64,000 nucleotides of DNA from Salinimicrobium xinjiangense DSM 19287 (GCF_000423585.1 NZ_AUIG01000021.1:1-64000), one strand, 5' to 3'. Counted from the stretch's first letter, positions 6,437 through 15,638 are shown. The notes: a model not told the origin generated them from the sequence alone. Translations and numbers: made by a program.

Positions 6437-7564
6437 CTATTTATTAACTGCACTACAGCCAGCCATAGTGGTGATTTTAATTGCTTCGGTAGGAGGCAAA
6501 CTCTTGTTGCGGTTTACCGTTTCCTGTACCACATTTTGAGTGAGGACTTCAAAAGCTTTAGATAACGGAGTTCCTTCCTGCAGGGCAGCAGGATGTCCAA
6601 TATCTCCCGCCTCTCTTATGCTTTGCACCAGTGGAATTTGTCCAAGGAACGGCACGTTAAGATCTTCGGCAAGCATTTTAGCCCCTTCCCTTCCAAAAAT
6701 GTAATATTTATTATCGGGTAACTCTTCCGGAGTAAAATAAGCCATATTCTCAATGATCCCTAAAACAGGAACATTAATCGTTTCCTGCTGGAACATAGCC
6801 ACCCCCTTGCGTGCATCAGCGAGGGCCACATTTTGAGGCGTACTCACTACCACAGCACCAGTAAGAGGCAGAGACTGCATTATTGAAAGATGGATATCTC
6901 CTGTTCCCGGAGGCAGATCCACTAAAAGGAAATCAAGTTCTCCCCAGGCTGCATCAAAGATCATTTGATTCAAGGCCTTTGCTGCCATTGGTCCTCTCCA
7001 GATCACTGCCTGGTTTGGCTGAGTAAAGAACCCAATAGACAAAAGCTTTACGCCATGGTTTTCTATAGGTTTCATCTTTGACTTACCGTCGATATTTACC
7101 GATAAAGGCTTTTCTGTCTGTACATCAAACATCATCGGCATTGAAGGTCCATAAATATCTGCATCCAAAAGACCCACCTTAAATCCCATTTTTGCGAGGC
7201 TAACAGCAAGATTGGCAGTAACGGTAGATTTTCCTACCCCACCTTTTCCTGATGCCACTGCAACTATATTCCTGATCCCAGGGATGGATTTACCCTTGAT
7301 CTCAGTCTTCTCGGGCGCCTGAACTTTTATGTTTACTTTGACTTTTGCTTTTTGATGTACATGCTCGTGGATAGCCTTCATCACATCTACTTCTGCACGC
7401 TTTTTAATATGAAGCGCAGGTGTAGTAAGCAAAAGGTCCACTACGACCTCATCTCCAAAGGTCATGATATTCTGGACTGCACCACTTTCCACCATGTTTT
7501 TACCTTCTCCAGAAACCGAAATAGTCTCAAGAGCATTCATTATATCTTTTCTGTTAAGTTTCAT
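6437..7564 (-). CDS. apbC: Mrp/ApbC/NBP35-type Fe-S cluster carrier ATPase
   Basis: This 375-residue P-loop ATPase of the MinD/Mrp class has an N-terminal MIP18-like domain (about residues 1-90), then the deviant Walker A SGKGGVGKST, the DADIYGPSMP segment and DLPPGTGD. It hydrolyses ATP while loading and unloading Fe-S clusters onto target proteins. The gene heads an Fe-S/redox operon: apbC, NifU-like, ferredoxin reductase, ferredoxin and the Cys-rich small protein. Confidence 0.92.
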   Translation of the reverse strand: MKLNRKDIMNALETISVSGEGKNMVESGAVQNIMTFGDEVVVDLLLTTPALHIKKRAEVDVMKAIHEHVHQKAKVKVNIKVQAPEKTEIKGKSIPGIRNIVAVASGKGGVGKSTVTANLAVSLAKMGFKVGLLDADIYGPSMPMMFDVQTEKPLSVNIDGKSKMKPIENHGVKLLSIGFFTQPNQAVIWRGPMAAKALNQMIFDAAWGELDFLLVDLPPGTGDIHLSIMQSLPLTGAVVVSTPQNVALADARKGVAMFQQETINVPVLGIIENMAYFTPEELPDNKYYIFGREGAKMLAEDLNVPFLGQIPLVQSIREAGDIGHPAALQEGTPLSKAFEVLTQNVVQETVNRNKSLPPTEAIKITTMAGCSAVNK

Positions 7565-7691
7565 GCTGAATTATTTCTAATTTCCCGAACCTTATATAGA
7601 TTCATTCTAAATGCAAATATAAACGGAAAAGCTAAGAAAAAGAACTTATTAGCCTTTTTTAAGGATCAATAATACTGATTGAACTATAGGC

Positions 7692-8018
7692 TTAGAGTTC
7701 TCCTGAAGGATCCCAGAAATGCTTCTGAAAATCAAGGACCTGATCTTCTTCAACCCTTACTCCTTCTGCTTCCAGAAGTTGTTCCATAAGTCTGGTACCC
7801 GGGAAATGATGTTTTCCGGTAAGGAGCCCTTTTCTGTTCACTACCCGGTGAGCAGGAATATCTTCCATTTTTGAAGCATTATTCATGGCCCATCCTACCA
7901 TTCTTGAACTACCTGCAGATCCAAGATACCTGGCAATTGCACCATAACTGGTCACTCTTCCTTGAGGGATCTGCCTCACCACCTCATAAACTTTATCAAA
8001 AAAAGAAGTTTCGCTCAT
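7692..8018 (-). CDS. Alkyltransferase-like protein (ATL), MGMT family without the catalytic Cys
   Basis: This is a 108-residue DNA-binding domain of the O6-alkylguanine-DNA alkyltransferase family. The HTH (GRVTSYGAIARYLG) and GSSRMVGWAMNN are intact, but the active-site PCHRV motif reads PAHRV, so it cannot accept an alkyl group. Such ATL proteins bind O6-alkylguanine and hand the lesion to nucleotide excision repair. ATG 8018 overlaps the stop of the LysE gene (TGATG), giving translational coupling. A GTG three bases upstream is an alternative start. Confidence 0.9.
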   Translation of the reverse strand: MSETSFFDKVYEVVRQIPQGRVTSYGAIARYLGSAGSSRMVGWAMNNASKMEDIPAHRVVNRKGLLTGKHHFPGTRLMEQLLEAEGVRVEEDQVLDFQKHFWDPSGEL

Positions 8019-8641
8019 CACTGGGTAAAAATCCTGATAAAAGTAATTACCAGCAGCACGAGCATTAGCGCCGCCATGAAATAATTGGAATATTTCACAA
8101 AAAAGGTCCCCTCTGCCTCGATTTTAGCAAAGAAAAGTGCATATAGATAAAGGGTAGTAAAGGTGCCAAGGGAGGCAGCCAGAACAAAGGCTGTATTGTT
8201 GAGCAGATGATATTCAATATCTCCGTTTACGTTCAGCGCAGCCGCAAGAGCAATAAAAAAGGGAACAGGAAAAATGTTGAGGGCACCGATCATTATTCCT
8301 TTAAAAAAACTTTTCACTCCCGATGTGGGTGTCACTTCCACATCCTTCCTTTTTCGCTGAGCCATAATAAGAAAGTAGAACATCATGATAAGGAAGATCA
8401 CAAAACCTGCCCTCAAAAGTATACTGTTGATATAGGTATTATCAAAAATGTAGCGGGCAAGCATAATAGCAATGGCAGCCTGCAGCAAAACCACAACAGA
8501 GGCCCCTAGAGCCATATAAATTCCGCTGGCTTTCCCCCTTTTTAAGCAGGTTTTGGCTACACTCATGTTCACCAGGCCGGGAGGCACAACTCCAAGTAAG
8601 GCTGCAAAATAAGTAATAAGGAAAATTCGGGTTTCCTCCAA
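8018..8641 (-). CDS. LysE family translocator
   Basis: This 207-residue inner-membrane protein has six hydrophobic segments and the LysE/RhtB family opening (LITYFAALLGVVPPGLVNMSVAKTCLK split over the first two helices). Members export amino acids or small metabolites; the substrate is unknown. It lies between trmB and the ATL gene on one strand, with 5 bp to trmB and a 1-bp overlap with ATL, so the three form an operon. Confidence 0.88.
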   Translation of the reverse strand: MEETRIFLITYFAALLGVVPPGLVNMSVAKTCLKRGKASGIYMALGASVVVLLQAAIAIMLARYIFDNTYINSILLRAGFVIFLIMMFYFLIMAQRKRKDVEVTPTSGVKSFFKGIMIGALNIFPVPFFIALAAALNVNGDIEYHLLNNTAFVLAASLGTFTTLYLYALFFAKIEAEGTFFVKYSNYFMAALMLVLLVITFIRIFTQ

Positions 8642-8646
8642 GGCCG

Positions 8647-9321
8647 TTATTTTATTCTAAACTGTATGTAAGTTATAGGTTTTCCCTGCTCAAGATACTG
8701 CTTTTCATAAAATGTCTGTATCCCGGTGACTTCTTTGGGAGAATATTCGTTTTTATACACGTTGTGATTGGCCTGCACCACTTCATGACCTTCACCATGA
8801 AGTAAACCCAGGGTATAGCCATGCATAAATTCGCTATCTGTCTTCAGGTTGACAAGGCCTCCTGGTTTTAATATTTTTTTATATCTCTGCAGGAATTCAG
8901 AGTTGGTCATGCGGTGTTTGGTGCGTTTGTATTTGATCTGAGGATCGGGGAAAGTAATCCAGATCTCATCGACTTCATTTTCATCAAACAAGTAATCAAC
9001 CAATTCTATCTGACTTCTCAAAAATGCCACATTTTGAAGTCCTTCTTCCAATGCAGTTTTTGCACCTCTCCAGAATCTCGCGCCTTTAATATCAATACCA
9101 ATAAAATTTTTATCGGGATAGTTTTGAGCCAGGGCTACACTGTACTCCCCTTTTCCGCAGCCCAGTTCCAGGACAATTGGTTTGCCATTTTTAAAAAAAC
9201 CACTACTCCATTTACCTCTCAGTCGAAAATCTCCTTCCACAACTTCTTCCCGGGTTGGTTGAACCACATTCGAAAAAGTCTCATTTTCTCTAAATCGCTT
9301 TAATTTATTCTTACTTCCCAC
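8647..9321 (-). CDS. trmB: tRNA (guanine(46)-N7)-methyltransferase
   Basis: This 224-residue enzyme makes m7G46 in tRNA variable loops. The SAM site is IVLELGCGKGEYSVALA, followed by the family motifs IGIDIKGARFWRGA and WITFPDPQIKYKRTKHR. I chose the GTG start at 9321, which gives MGSKNKLKRF, the usual beginning of Bacteroidota TrmB. The ATG at 9375 would add 18 unconserved residues and invade the promoter of the divergent glycosyltransferase. It is the first gene of the trmB-lysE-ATL operon. Confidence 0.92.
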   Translation of the reverse strand: MGSKNKLKRFRENETFSNVVQPTREEVVEGDFRLRGKWSSGFFKNGKPIVLELGCGKGEYSVALAQNYPDKNFIGIDIKGARFWRGAKTALEEGLQNVAFLRSQIELVDYLFDENEVDEIWITFPDPQIKYKRTKHRMTNSEFLQRYKKILKPGGLVNLKTDSEFMHGYTLGLLHGEGHEVVQANHNVYKNEYSPKEVTGIQTFYEKQYLEQGKPITYIQFRIK

Positions 9322-9376
9322 CTGAAAATTTAATATTTTGGTAAAATTAAATAAAATCCCCCACAGGCCTTTCATT

Positions 9377-9384
9377 TATATTTG
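9377..9384 (+). promoter_or_regulatory. -7 box TATATTTG in front of the glycosyltransferase
   Basis: This is a perfect match to the Bacteroidota -7 consensus TAnnTTTG only 5 bp before ATG 9389. If used, transcription would start at or beside the start codon, giving a leaderless mRNA. I see no clear -33 TTG at the usual spacing. Confidence 0.5.
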
Positions 9385-9388
9385 TTTT

Positions 9389-10447
9389 ATGCGAAGTAGA
9401 AAGATTCTGGTTGCTCCTATAAACTGGGGTTTGGGGCATGCCACACGCTGCATCCCGCTTATAAAAAAGCTGGAAGAAAAGGGATTTACTCCTGTTATAG
9501 CTTCAGATGGAGCCGCTCTTGAATTGCTTAAAAAAGAGTTTCCAGATTTGAAGGCATTCGAACTGCCTTCCTACAATATCACTTATACCAGTAAGGGCAG
9601 CCTTCTTAAATGGAAGCTTTTGCTCGATACTCCTCACATTCTCAAGAACATTCAGAAAGAAAAAAGAGCTACGAGGATCCTGGTGGAAAAACTGAATCTC
9701 AATGGAATAATTTCAGATAGTAGGTTTGGGGTAAGATACAAACACCTTCCTAATGTGTTTATCACCCATCAGCTCAACGTACTTTCAGGTAATACCACCT
9801 TTTTGAGCAGTCGTCTTCACCAGCAATACATTAGAAAATATGATGAATGCTGGGTTCCCGATGCCCCCGGGAAACCTAATCTCAGCGGTTTCCTTGGTCA
9901 TTCCAAAACAAAAAATGAATCGGTAAAGTATATGGGGATCATAAGCAGATTTCACAAGGAGACGCTACCACAAAAATATGATTATATGGTCCTGCTTTCA
10001 GGGCCTGAGCCGCAAAGAAGTCTGCTGGAAGAAATCCTTTTCAACGAGCTTAAAACATTGTCAGGAAAGATCCTTTTTGTAAGGGGTCTGGTAAACGAGA
10101 ACATACCTTCATTAACAGCTCCCAATATGGATATAAAAAATTACCTTTTTGGGAAGGAACTGGAGCAGGCGATAAACAGCAGCAAAGTTGTTATTTCAAG
10201 ATCGGGTTATACAACTTTAATGGACCTGGCAGTATTACAAAAGAAAGCATTCCTGATCCCAACACCGGGCCAGTTCGAGCAGGAATATCTTGCCGGAAGA
10301 ATGGAGAAATTAGGTTTTGCTCCCTCCTGCAAACAGGATGATTTCAATATTAATAAACTATTGAAGTTAGAAAACTACTCCGGATTAAATGACCCCGGAT
10401 TTATCTGTGACTACTCCCGACTTTTTAGCCTTTTTAAGGGTGAATGA
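9389..10447 (+). CDS. MurG-like glycosyltransferase (GT28-type)
   Basis: This 352-residue GT-B glycosyltransferase has an N-terminal glycine-rich acceptor loop (INWGLGHATRCIPLI) and a C-terminal donor-binding region (VVISRSGYTTLMDLAVL, then IPTPGQFEQEYLA), as in MurG and related enzymes. The acceptor is unknown; cell-envelope or glycolipid synthesis is likely. A distant relative is at 14592-15638. Its 3' end overlaps the 3' end of phoR by 63 bp on the opposite strand. I chose ATG 9389 (MRSRKIL); the extra 17 upstream codons overlap the trmB promoter region. Confidence 0.85.
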   Translation: MRSRKILVAPINWGLGHATRCIPLIKKLEEKGFTPVIASDGAALELLKKEFPDLKAFELPSYNITYTSKGSLLKWKLLLDTPHILKNIQKEKRATRILVEKLNLNGIISDSRFGVRYKHLPNVFITHQLNVLSGNTTFLSSRLHQQYIRKYDECWVPDAPGKPNLSGFLGHSKTKNESVKYMGIISRFHKETLPQKYDYMVLLSGPEPQRSLLEEILFNELKTLSGKILFVRGLVNENIPSLTAPNMDIKNYLFGKELEQAINSSKVVISRSGYTTLMDLAVLQKKAFLIPTPGQFEQEYLAGRMEKLGFAPSCKQDDFNINKLLKLENYSGLNDPGFICDYSRLFSLFKGE

Positions 10448-11461
10448 GAATTCGCTTCCCATTCCGTAGCTACTTTCTACAAAAATCCTTTCCTTATGTG
10501 CTTCAAGCAGGTGCTTTACAATTGCAAGGCCGAGGCCTGAACCTCCTTCTTTCCTCGAACCGCTTTTGTCCACCCGGTAAAACCTCTCAAACAACCTTGG
10601 AATATGCTCTTTTTGGATACCCTCTCCATTATCGCTGATTCTTACAATGATCTTCTTTTTGGAATGATCTTCAATGGAAACCTCTGTAGTGCCGTCATTC
10701 TTTCCATACTTGATGGAATTCACTATAAGGTTTGTTACCACCTGTTGAATTCTTTCTTTATCTGCTCTCACCCAAACCGGAGCATAAGGAGTTTCAAAGC
10801 TTAGTGTGATATTTTTTTTAGCTGCCTTCATTTCTAAAAGGTCAAATACGTTCTGTACCACTTCCACAATATCAAAAGCTTCAGGCTTAAGCCTTAGTTC
10901 GCCTGTCTCCAGCTTTGTGATCATATCCAGGTCCTGCACTATGTAAACCAGGCGCTCTACACCTTTAGCAGCCCTGGCGAGATATTGCTTCCGCACGGTT
11001 TTATCTTTCATTGCCCCATCCAGAAGAGTTTCTATATAACCCTGTACAGTAAATAAGGGAGTCTTGAGTTCGTGAGATATGTTCCCCATAAATTCCTTCC
11101 GATAGGAATCCCTGATCTTGAGCGCCTCTATCTCCAGTTTTTTTCCTTCTGCAAATTTTTGCACCTCCAGGGACAGGCTATTCATATCTGTAGTAACCTG
11201 CTCCGGTTTTAATGGGGTTGCACTGAGCATGCTCACATTCTCGTAGATCTTCTTGATCTTTTTATAGATGAAGAATTCCACCCTGTACTGGATTATTAAA
11301 AAAGAAAATAAAAAGCAGCTAAAAGCATAAAGCAGAAGTGCCCATTCTGAATACGCGTCGTGTAGAATAAGAAAAACTGCAGAGATCCCTGTGAGAAAGA
11401 GCGTAATGTAAATGGAGGTTCTTACCGCAAACTTATATGATCGCTTAAAACCTTTTGCCAT
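10385..11461 (-). CDS. phoR: Sensor histidine kinase, PhoR-like
   Basis: This 358-residue membrane kinase has two N-terminal transmembrane helices (about residues 14-34 and 40-58) with almost no periplasmic loop. A HisKA domain follows with His130 (NISHELKTPL), then the ATPase domain with N, G1 and G2 boxes (NLIVNSIKYG, ISDNGEGI, GGSGLGLAIVKHLL). It starts at the last base of the phoB stop region (TAATG), so the pair is coupled. A short periplasmic loop suggests sensing through partners such as PhoU/Pst. The last 20 or so codons overlap the convergent glycosyltransferase gene. Confidence 0.88.
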   Translation of the reverse strand: MAKGFKRSYKFAVRTSIYITLFLTGISAVFLILHDAYSEWALLLYAFSCFLFSFLIIQYRVEFFIYKKIKKIYENVSMLSATPLKPEQVTTDMNSLSLEVQKFAEGKKLEIEALKIRDSYRKEFMGNISHELKTPLFTVQGYIETLLDGAMKDKTVRKQYLARAAKGVERLVYIVQDLDMITKLETGELRLKPEAFDIVEVVQNVFDLLEMKAAKKNITLSFETPYAPVWVRADKERIQQVVTNLIVNSIKYGKNDGTTEVSIEDHSKKKIIVRISDNGEGIQKEHIPRLFERFYRVDKSGSRKEGGSGLGLAIVKHLLEAHKERIFVESSYGMGSEFSFTLKKAKKSGVVTDKSGVI

Positions 11462-12147
11462 TACTCTACGAATTTATACCCAACACCTTTAATTGTCTGA
11501 ATACTGTTATCACCGATCTTTTCCCGAAGTTTTCTAATATGCACATCAATAGTACGGCCTCCCACCACTACTTCATTACCCCAAACGCGCTCCAGGATCT
11601 CATCGCGCTGAAAAACCCTTCCGGGTTGTGAAGCTAAAAGATACAATAACTCAAACTCCTTGCGCGGAAGAACAATTGTTTCCTCTCCACGGGTCACCTT
11701 ATATTCTTCCCTGCTAATTTCCAGATCTCCTGCTGTAATAATTTCAGATTTAGTTACTCCGTTGTCATTGAGACGTCTTAATAGGGCCTTCACCTTACTC
11801 AACAGGATCTTGGGTTTTATAGGTTTAGTGATGTAATCATCGGCACCCGCATCAAAACCGGCCATTTGAGAATAATCTTCCCCTCTAGCGGTAAGAAAAG
11901 TAATAATAGTATTGGCCAGGTCGGGGTCTTTTCTCATTTGAATACAGGTTTCCATTCCATCCATCTCTGGCATCATTACGTCCAGGATAATCAAAAGAGG
12001 TTTGTGCTTTTTTGCAGCCTTTAAAGCCTCAATTCCATTCTCGGCAGTAGTCACTTTATAACCTTCGGCGGCCAGGTTATAACGAATGATCTCGATGATA
12101 TCGGGTTCATCATCAACCAGCAGGATACAAATGTCGCTTTTTTTCAT
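11461..12147 (-). CDS. phoB: PhoB-like response regulator (OmpR family)
   Basis: This 228-residue two-domain regulator has a receiver with Asp56 (IILDVMMPEMDG) and conserved Lys in YITKPIKP, then a winged-helix DNA-binding domain (EFELLYLLASQPGRVF to GRTIDVHIRKLREKIG). It sits between phoU and phoR, which supports a role in the phosphate-starvation response. No pst transporter genes are in view, so its control of phosphate uptake is inferred from family and neighbours. Confidence 0.9.
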   Translation of the reverse strand: MKKSDICILLVDDEPDIIEIIRYNLAAEGYKVTTAENGIEALKAAKKHKPLLIILDVMMPEMDGMETCIQMRKDPDLANTIITFLTARGEDYSQMAGFDAGADDYITKPIKPKILLSKVKALLRRLNDNGVTKSEIITAGDLEISREEYKVTRGEETIVLPRKEFELLYLLASQPGRVFQRDEILERVWGNEVVVGGRTIDVHIRKLREKIGDNSIQTIKGVGYKFVE

Positions 12148-12246
12148 TTTATTAGGTTCTATTACAAATATCGGTTAAAGAAAATAAAAAACAGCAGGCT
12201 TCTCAAAAGTGTAGAAATTAGATAAAATTTTAAAAAATGGAATTTA

Positions 12247-12918
12247 TCAAATACCAAATTTTTCCTTTTGATGCTTAAGTACCTCTGCTTCTCCGTAAAA
12301 AATTATTTCCTGTGCTATATTGGTTGCCAGGTCTCCCACTCTTTCGAGTTTCTTAATAACAGTAAATAAAAGAAGAAATTGATCAATTAGATTCACATCA
12401 TCCTTAATTGTATTAATTATAATGGAGATCGAATTATTATTGATCTCATTTAAAACCTGCTCCTTTTTAAAGACTTTATGAGCAAGTTGACTGTCGGCAT
12501 CAACATAGGCTTGAAAAATATCTTCGAGCATGGAAAGTGCATATCTGAACATTTCTTCTACTCTGAGTTTATCCAGGAGTTTCTTGGCTGGCACTGTATT
12601 TATTTCTACTGTATACTTTGATATTCCATAAGCGTAATCACCGATTCTTTCCAGATCGAAATTAATTTTTCTGAGTGCCAGTACAAACCTTAAATCACTG
12701 GCAACAGGTTTATGTAAGGCAAGAAATTGTTCGCAATCCCGATCTATTTTCAAATCAAGGGCATTCACCCTATGCTCCATGCGTATCACGTTCTCTGCCA
12801 GCTCCTTGTCAAGGTTAAGAAAGGCTTCTCTGGCATTTGTTAACTGAATAGTGCAGAGGTTGAACATTTCAACACCCGCCTGGTTCAAGGCTTCCTTATT
12901 CTGTATTAAATTTATCAT
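12247..12918 (-). CDS. phoU: Phosphate signalling complex protein PhoU
   Basis: This 223-residue all-helical protein has two PhoU repeats; the metal-binding E/D-rich signatures are seen in LERIGDYAYGI and LERVGDLATNIAQEI. It passes the status of the Pst transporter to PhoR. I start it at ATG 12918, preceded by a strong Shine-Dalgarno run (GGAGGAGGAAAAACT), unusual for this organism; a longer frame from 13017 includes a terminator and is rejected. It is the first gene of phoU-phoB-phoR, 99 bp from phoB. Confidence 0.92.
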   Translation of the reverse strand: MINLIQNKEALNQAGVEMFNLCTIQLTNAREAFLNLDKELAENVIRMEHRVNALDLKIDRDCEQFLALHKPVASDLRFVLALRKINFDLERIGDYAYGISKYTVEINTVPAKKLLDKLRVEEMFRYALSMLEDIFQAYVDADSQLAHKVFKKEQVLNEINNNSISIIINTIKDDVNLIDQFLLLFTVIKKLERVGDLATNIAQEIIFYGEAEVLKHQKEKFGI

Positions 12919-12992
12919 AGTTTTTCCTCCTCCCCAAAAAGTATTATAGTTGAATTCTTTTTCTAATGCCAATATCCAATACAGGTATAAAT

Positions 12993-13019
12993 AAAAAAGG
13001 TTGCCTGGCCAGGGCAACC
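12993..13019 (-). terminator. Terminator after the GH1 operon
   Basis: On the minus strand a GGTTGCC / GGCAACC stem with a 7-base loop is followed by six T. It lies 145 bp past the glycosidase stop and ends the phosphatase-glycosyltransferase-GH1 transcript before phoU. Confidence 0.85.
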
Positions 13020-13164
13020 ATTCTATACCTCAAGTATGAGTTGACAAAAACATAAGAAATATAGATTCACTTAGGTATACTATAAGCAGTACGAAATTAT
13101 CGATTCTCATGCTTTTCAATGTAAACTAAAAATTATCAAATGATTACTGAAGCGTTAGCCCAAA

Positions 13165-14541
13165 TTAGTAATTGTAGTTTTTAAGAAAGTCACGAAACCA
13201 CTTACCAGAAGCTTTAACCGTCCTCTTTTGAGTTTGGAAATCTACATGAACAAGGCCAAAGCGGGGACGGAAACCCTCGGCCCATTCAAAATTATCTGTA
13301 AAAGTCCACACGAAATAGCCTTTGACATTTACTCCTTCACGCTTTGCTCTAAGAACTGCAGCTAAATAATCCTTAAGATATTTGATCCTCCTGCTATCTT
13401 TGATCTCGCCATTCTCGAAAGTATCTTTAAAGGCTGCACCATTTTCGGTAATATACAAGTCTCTGATATTAGCGTAGCCGTCAAATTTCTTCAGCATTTG
13501 GTAAATAGAATGGGGATAAACTTCCCAATTCATTTCGGTTAATTGGACCTGTCTTTTTTCAGCCTTAATATTTCTCGCTTTTATATAAGGAACAAACCAG
13601 GAATGCCTCACAATTTCCCGTGTATAATTTTGTATCCCTACGAAATCAAAATCAAATTTTAATAGCTGCTCATCTCCGGGAAGCTGATACTTTTCAAGTT
13701 TTCTGAGAAATTTCAAATCTTCTAACGGGTATCCCATTCCCAATGCCGGCTCTAAAAATAACCTGTTTACCAGAGCATCTACCCTTTTTGCCGCCAATCT
13801 ATCTTTTCCCCGCAGAGGTTCAATTAAAGAACAGGAAAAATTAGTTCCCACCCTTGCTTTGGGATGGTGATGTTTTATAATTCTTGCTCCTTCTGCCTGA
13901 CATATTGCGGCATGATGAACTGCCGGTAAAAAACTTTTCATACCTCTTTTCCCGGGAGCATGCATTCCCAGAAAATAACCGGCACCCACAAAGACCAGTG
14001 GCTCATTTAAAACCATCCAGTTCTTAACTCTGTCTCCAAAATTTTCTACACAGAGAGTTACATAATCTTTGAACCAAGCAATAATTTCCCTGTTGGCCCA
14101 GCCTCCTTTCTTTTCAAGGGCATGAGGCAAATCCCAGTGATAAAGCGTCACCCATGGCTCTATTTCAAGATCCAGACATTTATTAATAAGCCGGTTGTAA
14201 AAAGCTATTCCTTCTGGACTGGCAGGCCCGTGACCATTAGGTATCATTCGGGGCCAGGAAATAGAAAACCTGAAATTTTTGATATTCAGATCTTTCATTA
14301 AAGAAAGATCTTCTTCGTATCTTAAATAAAAATCACAGGCAACGTTAGCGTTTTGGCTCTGAAATATTTTATCTTTCTTACTGGTAAAGACATCCCAGAT
14401 AGATAAACCTTTGCCACCTGCCCGATGACTGCCTTCTATCTGATAAGCGGCTGTTGATATACCCCATATAAAATCTTCTCCAAAATCCTCCTTTTTGAAA
14501 GATAGAAGTTCCTCCGGCTCCTCGTAATATAAATTGGACAT
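13165..14541 (-). CDS. GH1 family beta-glucosidase/glycosidase
   Basis: This 458-residue TIM-barrel glycosidase contains the GH1 N-terminal signature (FIWGISTAAYQIEG), the acid/base Glu180 in WMVLNEP and the nucleophile Glu366 in LYITENG, plus the GYFVWTFTDNFEWAEG substrate-binding region. No signal peptide is seen, so it acts in the cytoplasm. It is the last gene of a three-gene operon with a glycosyltransferase and an LpxH-like phosphatase. That context suggests turnover or remodelling of a glycoside or glycolipid made by the same operon, rather than plant-sugar use. Confidence 0.92.
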   Translation of the reverse strand: MSNLYYEEPEELLSFKKEDFGEDFIWGISTAAYQIEGSHRAGGKGLSIWDVFTSKKDKIFQSQNANVACDFYLRYEEDLSLMKDLNIKNFRFSISWPRMIPNGHGPASPEGIAFYNRLINKCLDLEIEPWVTLYHWDLPHALEKKGGWANREIIAWFKDYVTLCVENFGDRVKNWMVLNEPLVFVGAGYFLGMHAPGKRGMKSFLPAVHHAAICQAEGARIIKHHHPKARVGTNFSCSLIEPLRGKDRLAAKRVDALVNRLFLEPALGMGYPLEDLKFLRKLEKYQLPGDEQLLKFDFDFVGIQNYTREIVRHSWFVPYIKARNIKAEKRQVQLTEMNWEVYPHSIYQMLKKFDGYANIRDLYITENGAAFKDTFENGEIKDSRRIKYLKDYLAAVLRAKREGVNVKGYFVWTFTDNFEWAEGFRPRFGLVHVDFQTQKRTVKASGKWFRDFLKNYNY

Positions 14542-14591
14542 TACAACCTGGAATTACTAAAGAATAGGTAATACGTATTTTTTTTCGCCAT

Positions 14592-15638
14592 CTATCCAAT
14601 CGAGGATTTCACTTCGCCTATTAAGATTTCATTTACAGCGCTGAGGTTAGACACCAGGTGATCATTTATTAAATCCTCAACTATCTCACTTGTCCTATCG
14701 GGAAAATTTACTGGTACAACCAAATCACTACACAGCCAATCCTGAATACGGCCAACCTGTTTTTTCTTAAGGTTTTTAAGTACAGTAACTCCCAATTCTT
14801 GTAGGGCAGCAGCATTACAATGCTGCTCATATTGATTTTCCATAGGTACTACCAGTAGCTTTTTCTTTAAAAAAAGAGCTTCTGAAGGGGTTTCAAAACC
14901 TGCCCCACAAAGTACACCTGCACTTGAAGCCATACTTTCTAAAAAGGTCTCATTCTGAATGGGACTCAGGCAAATTTTTCCGCAGTGATACACTTTATCA
15001 TTATGTTTCGAAAAAACCTCCCACTTTACATCTTTAAATTTTTCAAGAATTTTTATGATCTTTTTGTCACTATATGATGGGAGGTAAACCGTATAATGGC
15101 CTTTGTTGGTCACTGTGAGGTCACGCACCTGTTTCCTTATTACCGGTGTAAAAGTTTGGTCGTTAAATCTTAAAAAGTGAAAACCATATTTTGCCGTTGC
15201 AGGAGCATAATGTTTCAGGATAAATCTCCCGATTATGTCCCTGTGTTTTGGGAGAGGTGCATTTGGGGAAAGTACTGCACATTGATGACTCAGGGCAATA
15301 CAGGATTGTCTATTGAAAAAACAAGACCAGGCAGAAACAGGTTCAAAATCATTGATCACGATATCGTACTGATCCACCGGAATCTTTTTCATCTCCCTTA
15401 TAAAATCCCATAAATTATTCTTAATAAGGGTCTTCCACAAGTCCACTCCACCCTTCTTTCCGAAAATAAAGCTAAGGCCCTTCATCTGGTATTTTATGTA
15501 ATATGGTAAAGCAATGTCTGCCTGTGTCCCGCTTACTAGAATATCTACTTCCCCCATATTTCGCAGCACAGGAATTATATCTCTGGCCCTGCTTAAATGC
15601 CCGTTTCCTGTTCCCTGAATTGCATATAATATCTTCAT
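14592..15638 (-). CDS. Glycosyltransferase, MurG/UGT-like
   Basis: This 348-residue GT-B type glycosyltransferase has the acceptor loop AIQGTGNGHLSRARDIIPVL at the N-terminus and a donor-binding region SAGVLCGAGFETPSEALFL then VVPMENQYEQHCNAAAL. It is distantly related to the 9389-10447 enzyme. Donor and acceptor are unknown. It sits 50 bp from the GH1 gene and 32 bp from the LpxH-like gene, all one transcript, so the three enzymes probably act on one glycolipid or glycoside. Confidence 0.85.
   Translation of the reverse strand: MKILYAIQGTGNGHLSRARDIIPVLRNMGEVDILVSGTQADIALPYYIKYQMKGLSFIFGKKGGVDLWKTLIKNNLWDFIREMKKIPVDQYDIVINDFEPVSAWSCFFNRQSCIALSHQCAVLSPNAPLPKHRDIIGRFILKHYAPATAKYGFHFLRFNDQTFTPVIRKQVRDLTVTNKGHYTVYLPSYSDKKIIKILEKFKDVKWEVFSKHNDKVYHCGKICLSPIQNETFLESMASSAGVLCGAGFETPSEALFLKKKLLVVPMENQYEQHCNAAALQELGVTVLKNLKKKQVGRIQDWLCSDLVVPVNFPDRTSEIVEDLINDHLVSNLSAVNEILIGEVKSSIG

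Noticed and set aside
12919-13017. Longer phoU reading frame
   Set aside because: It reads through a terminator hairpin; the ATG at 12918 has a strong ribosome site.
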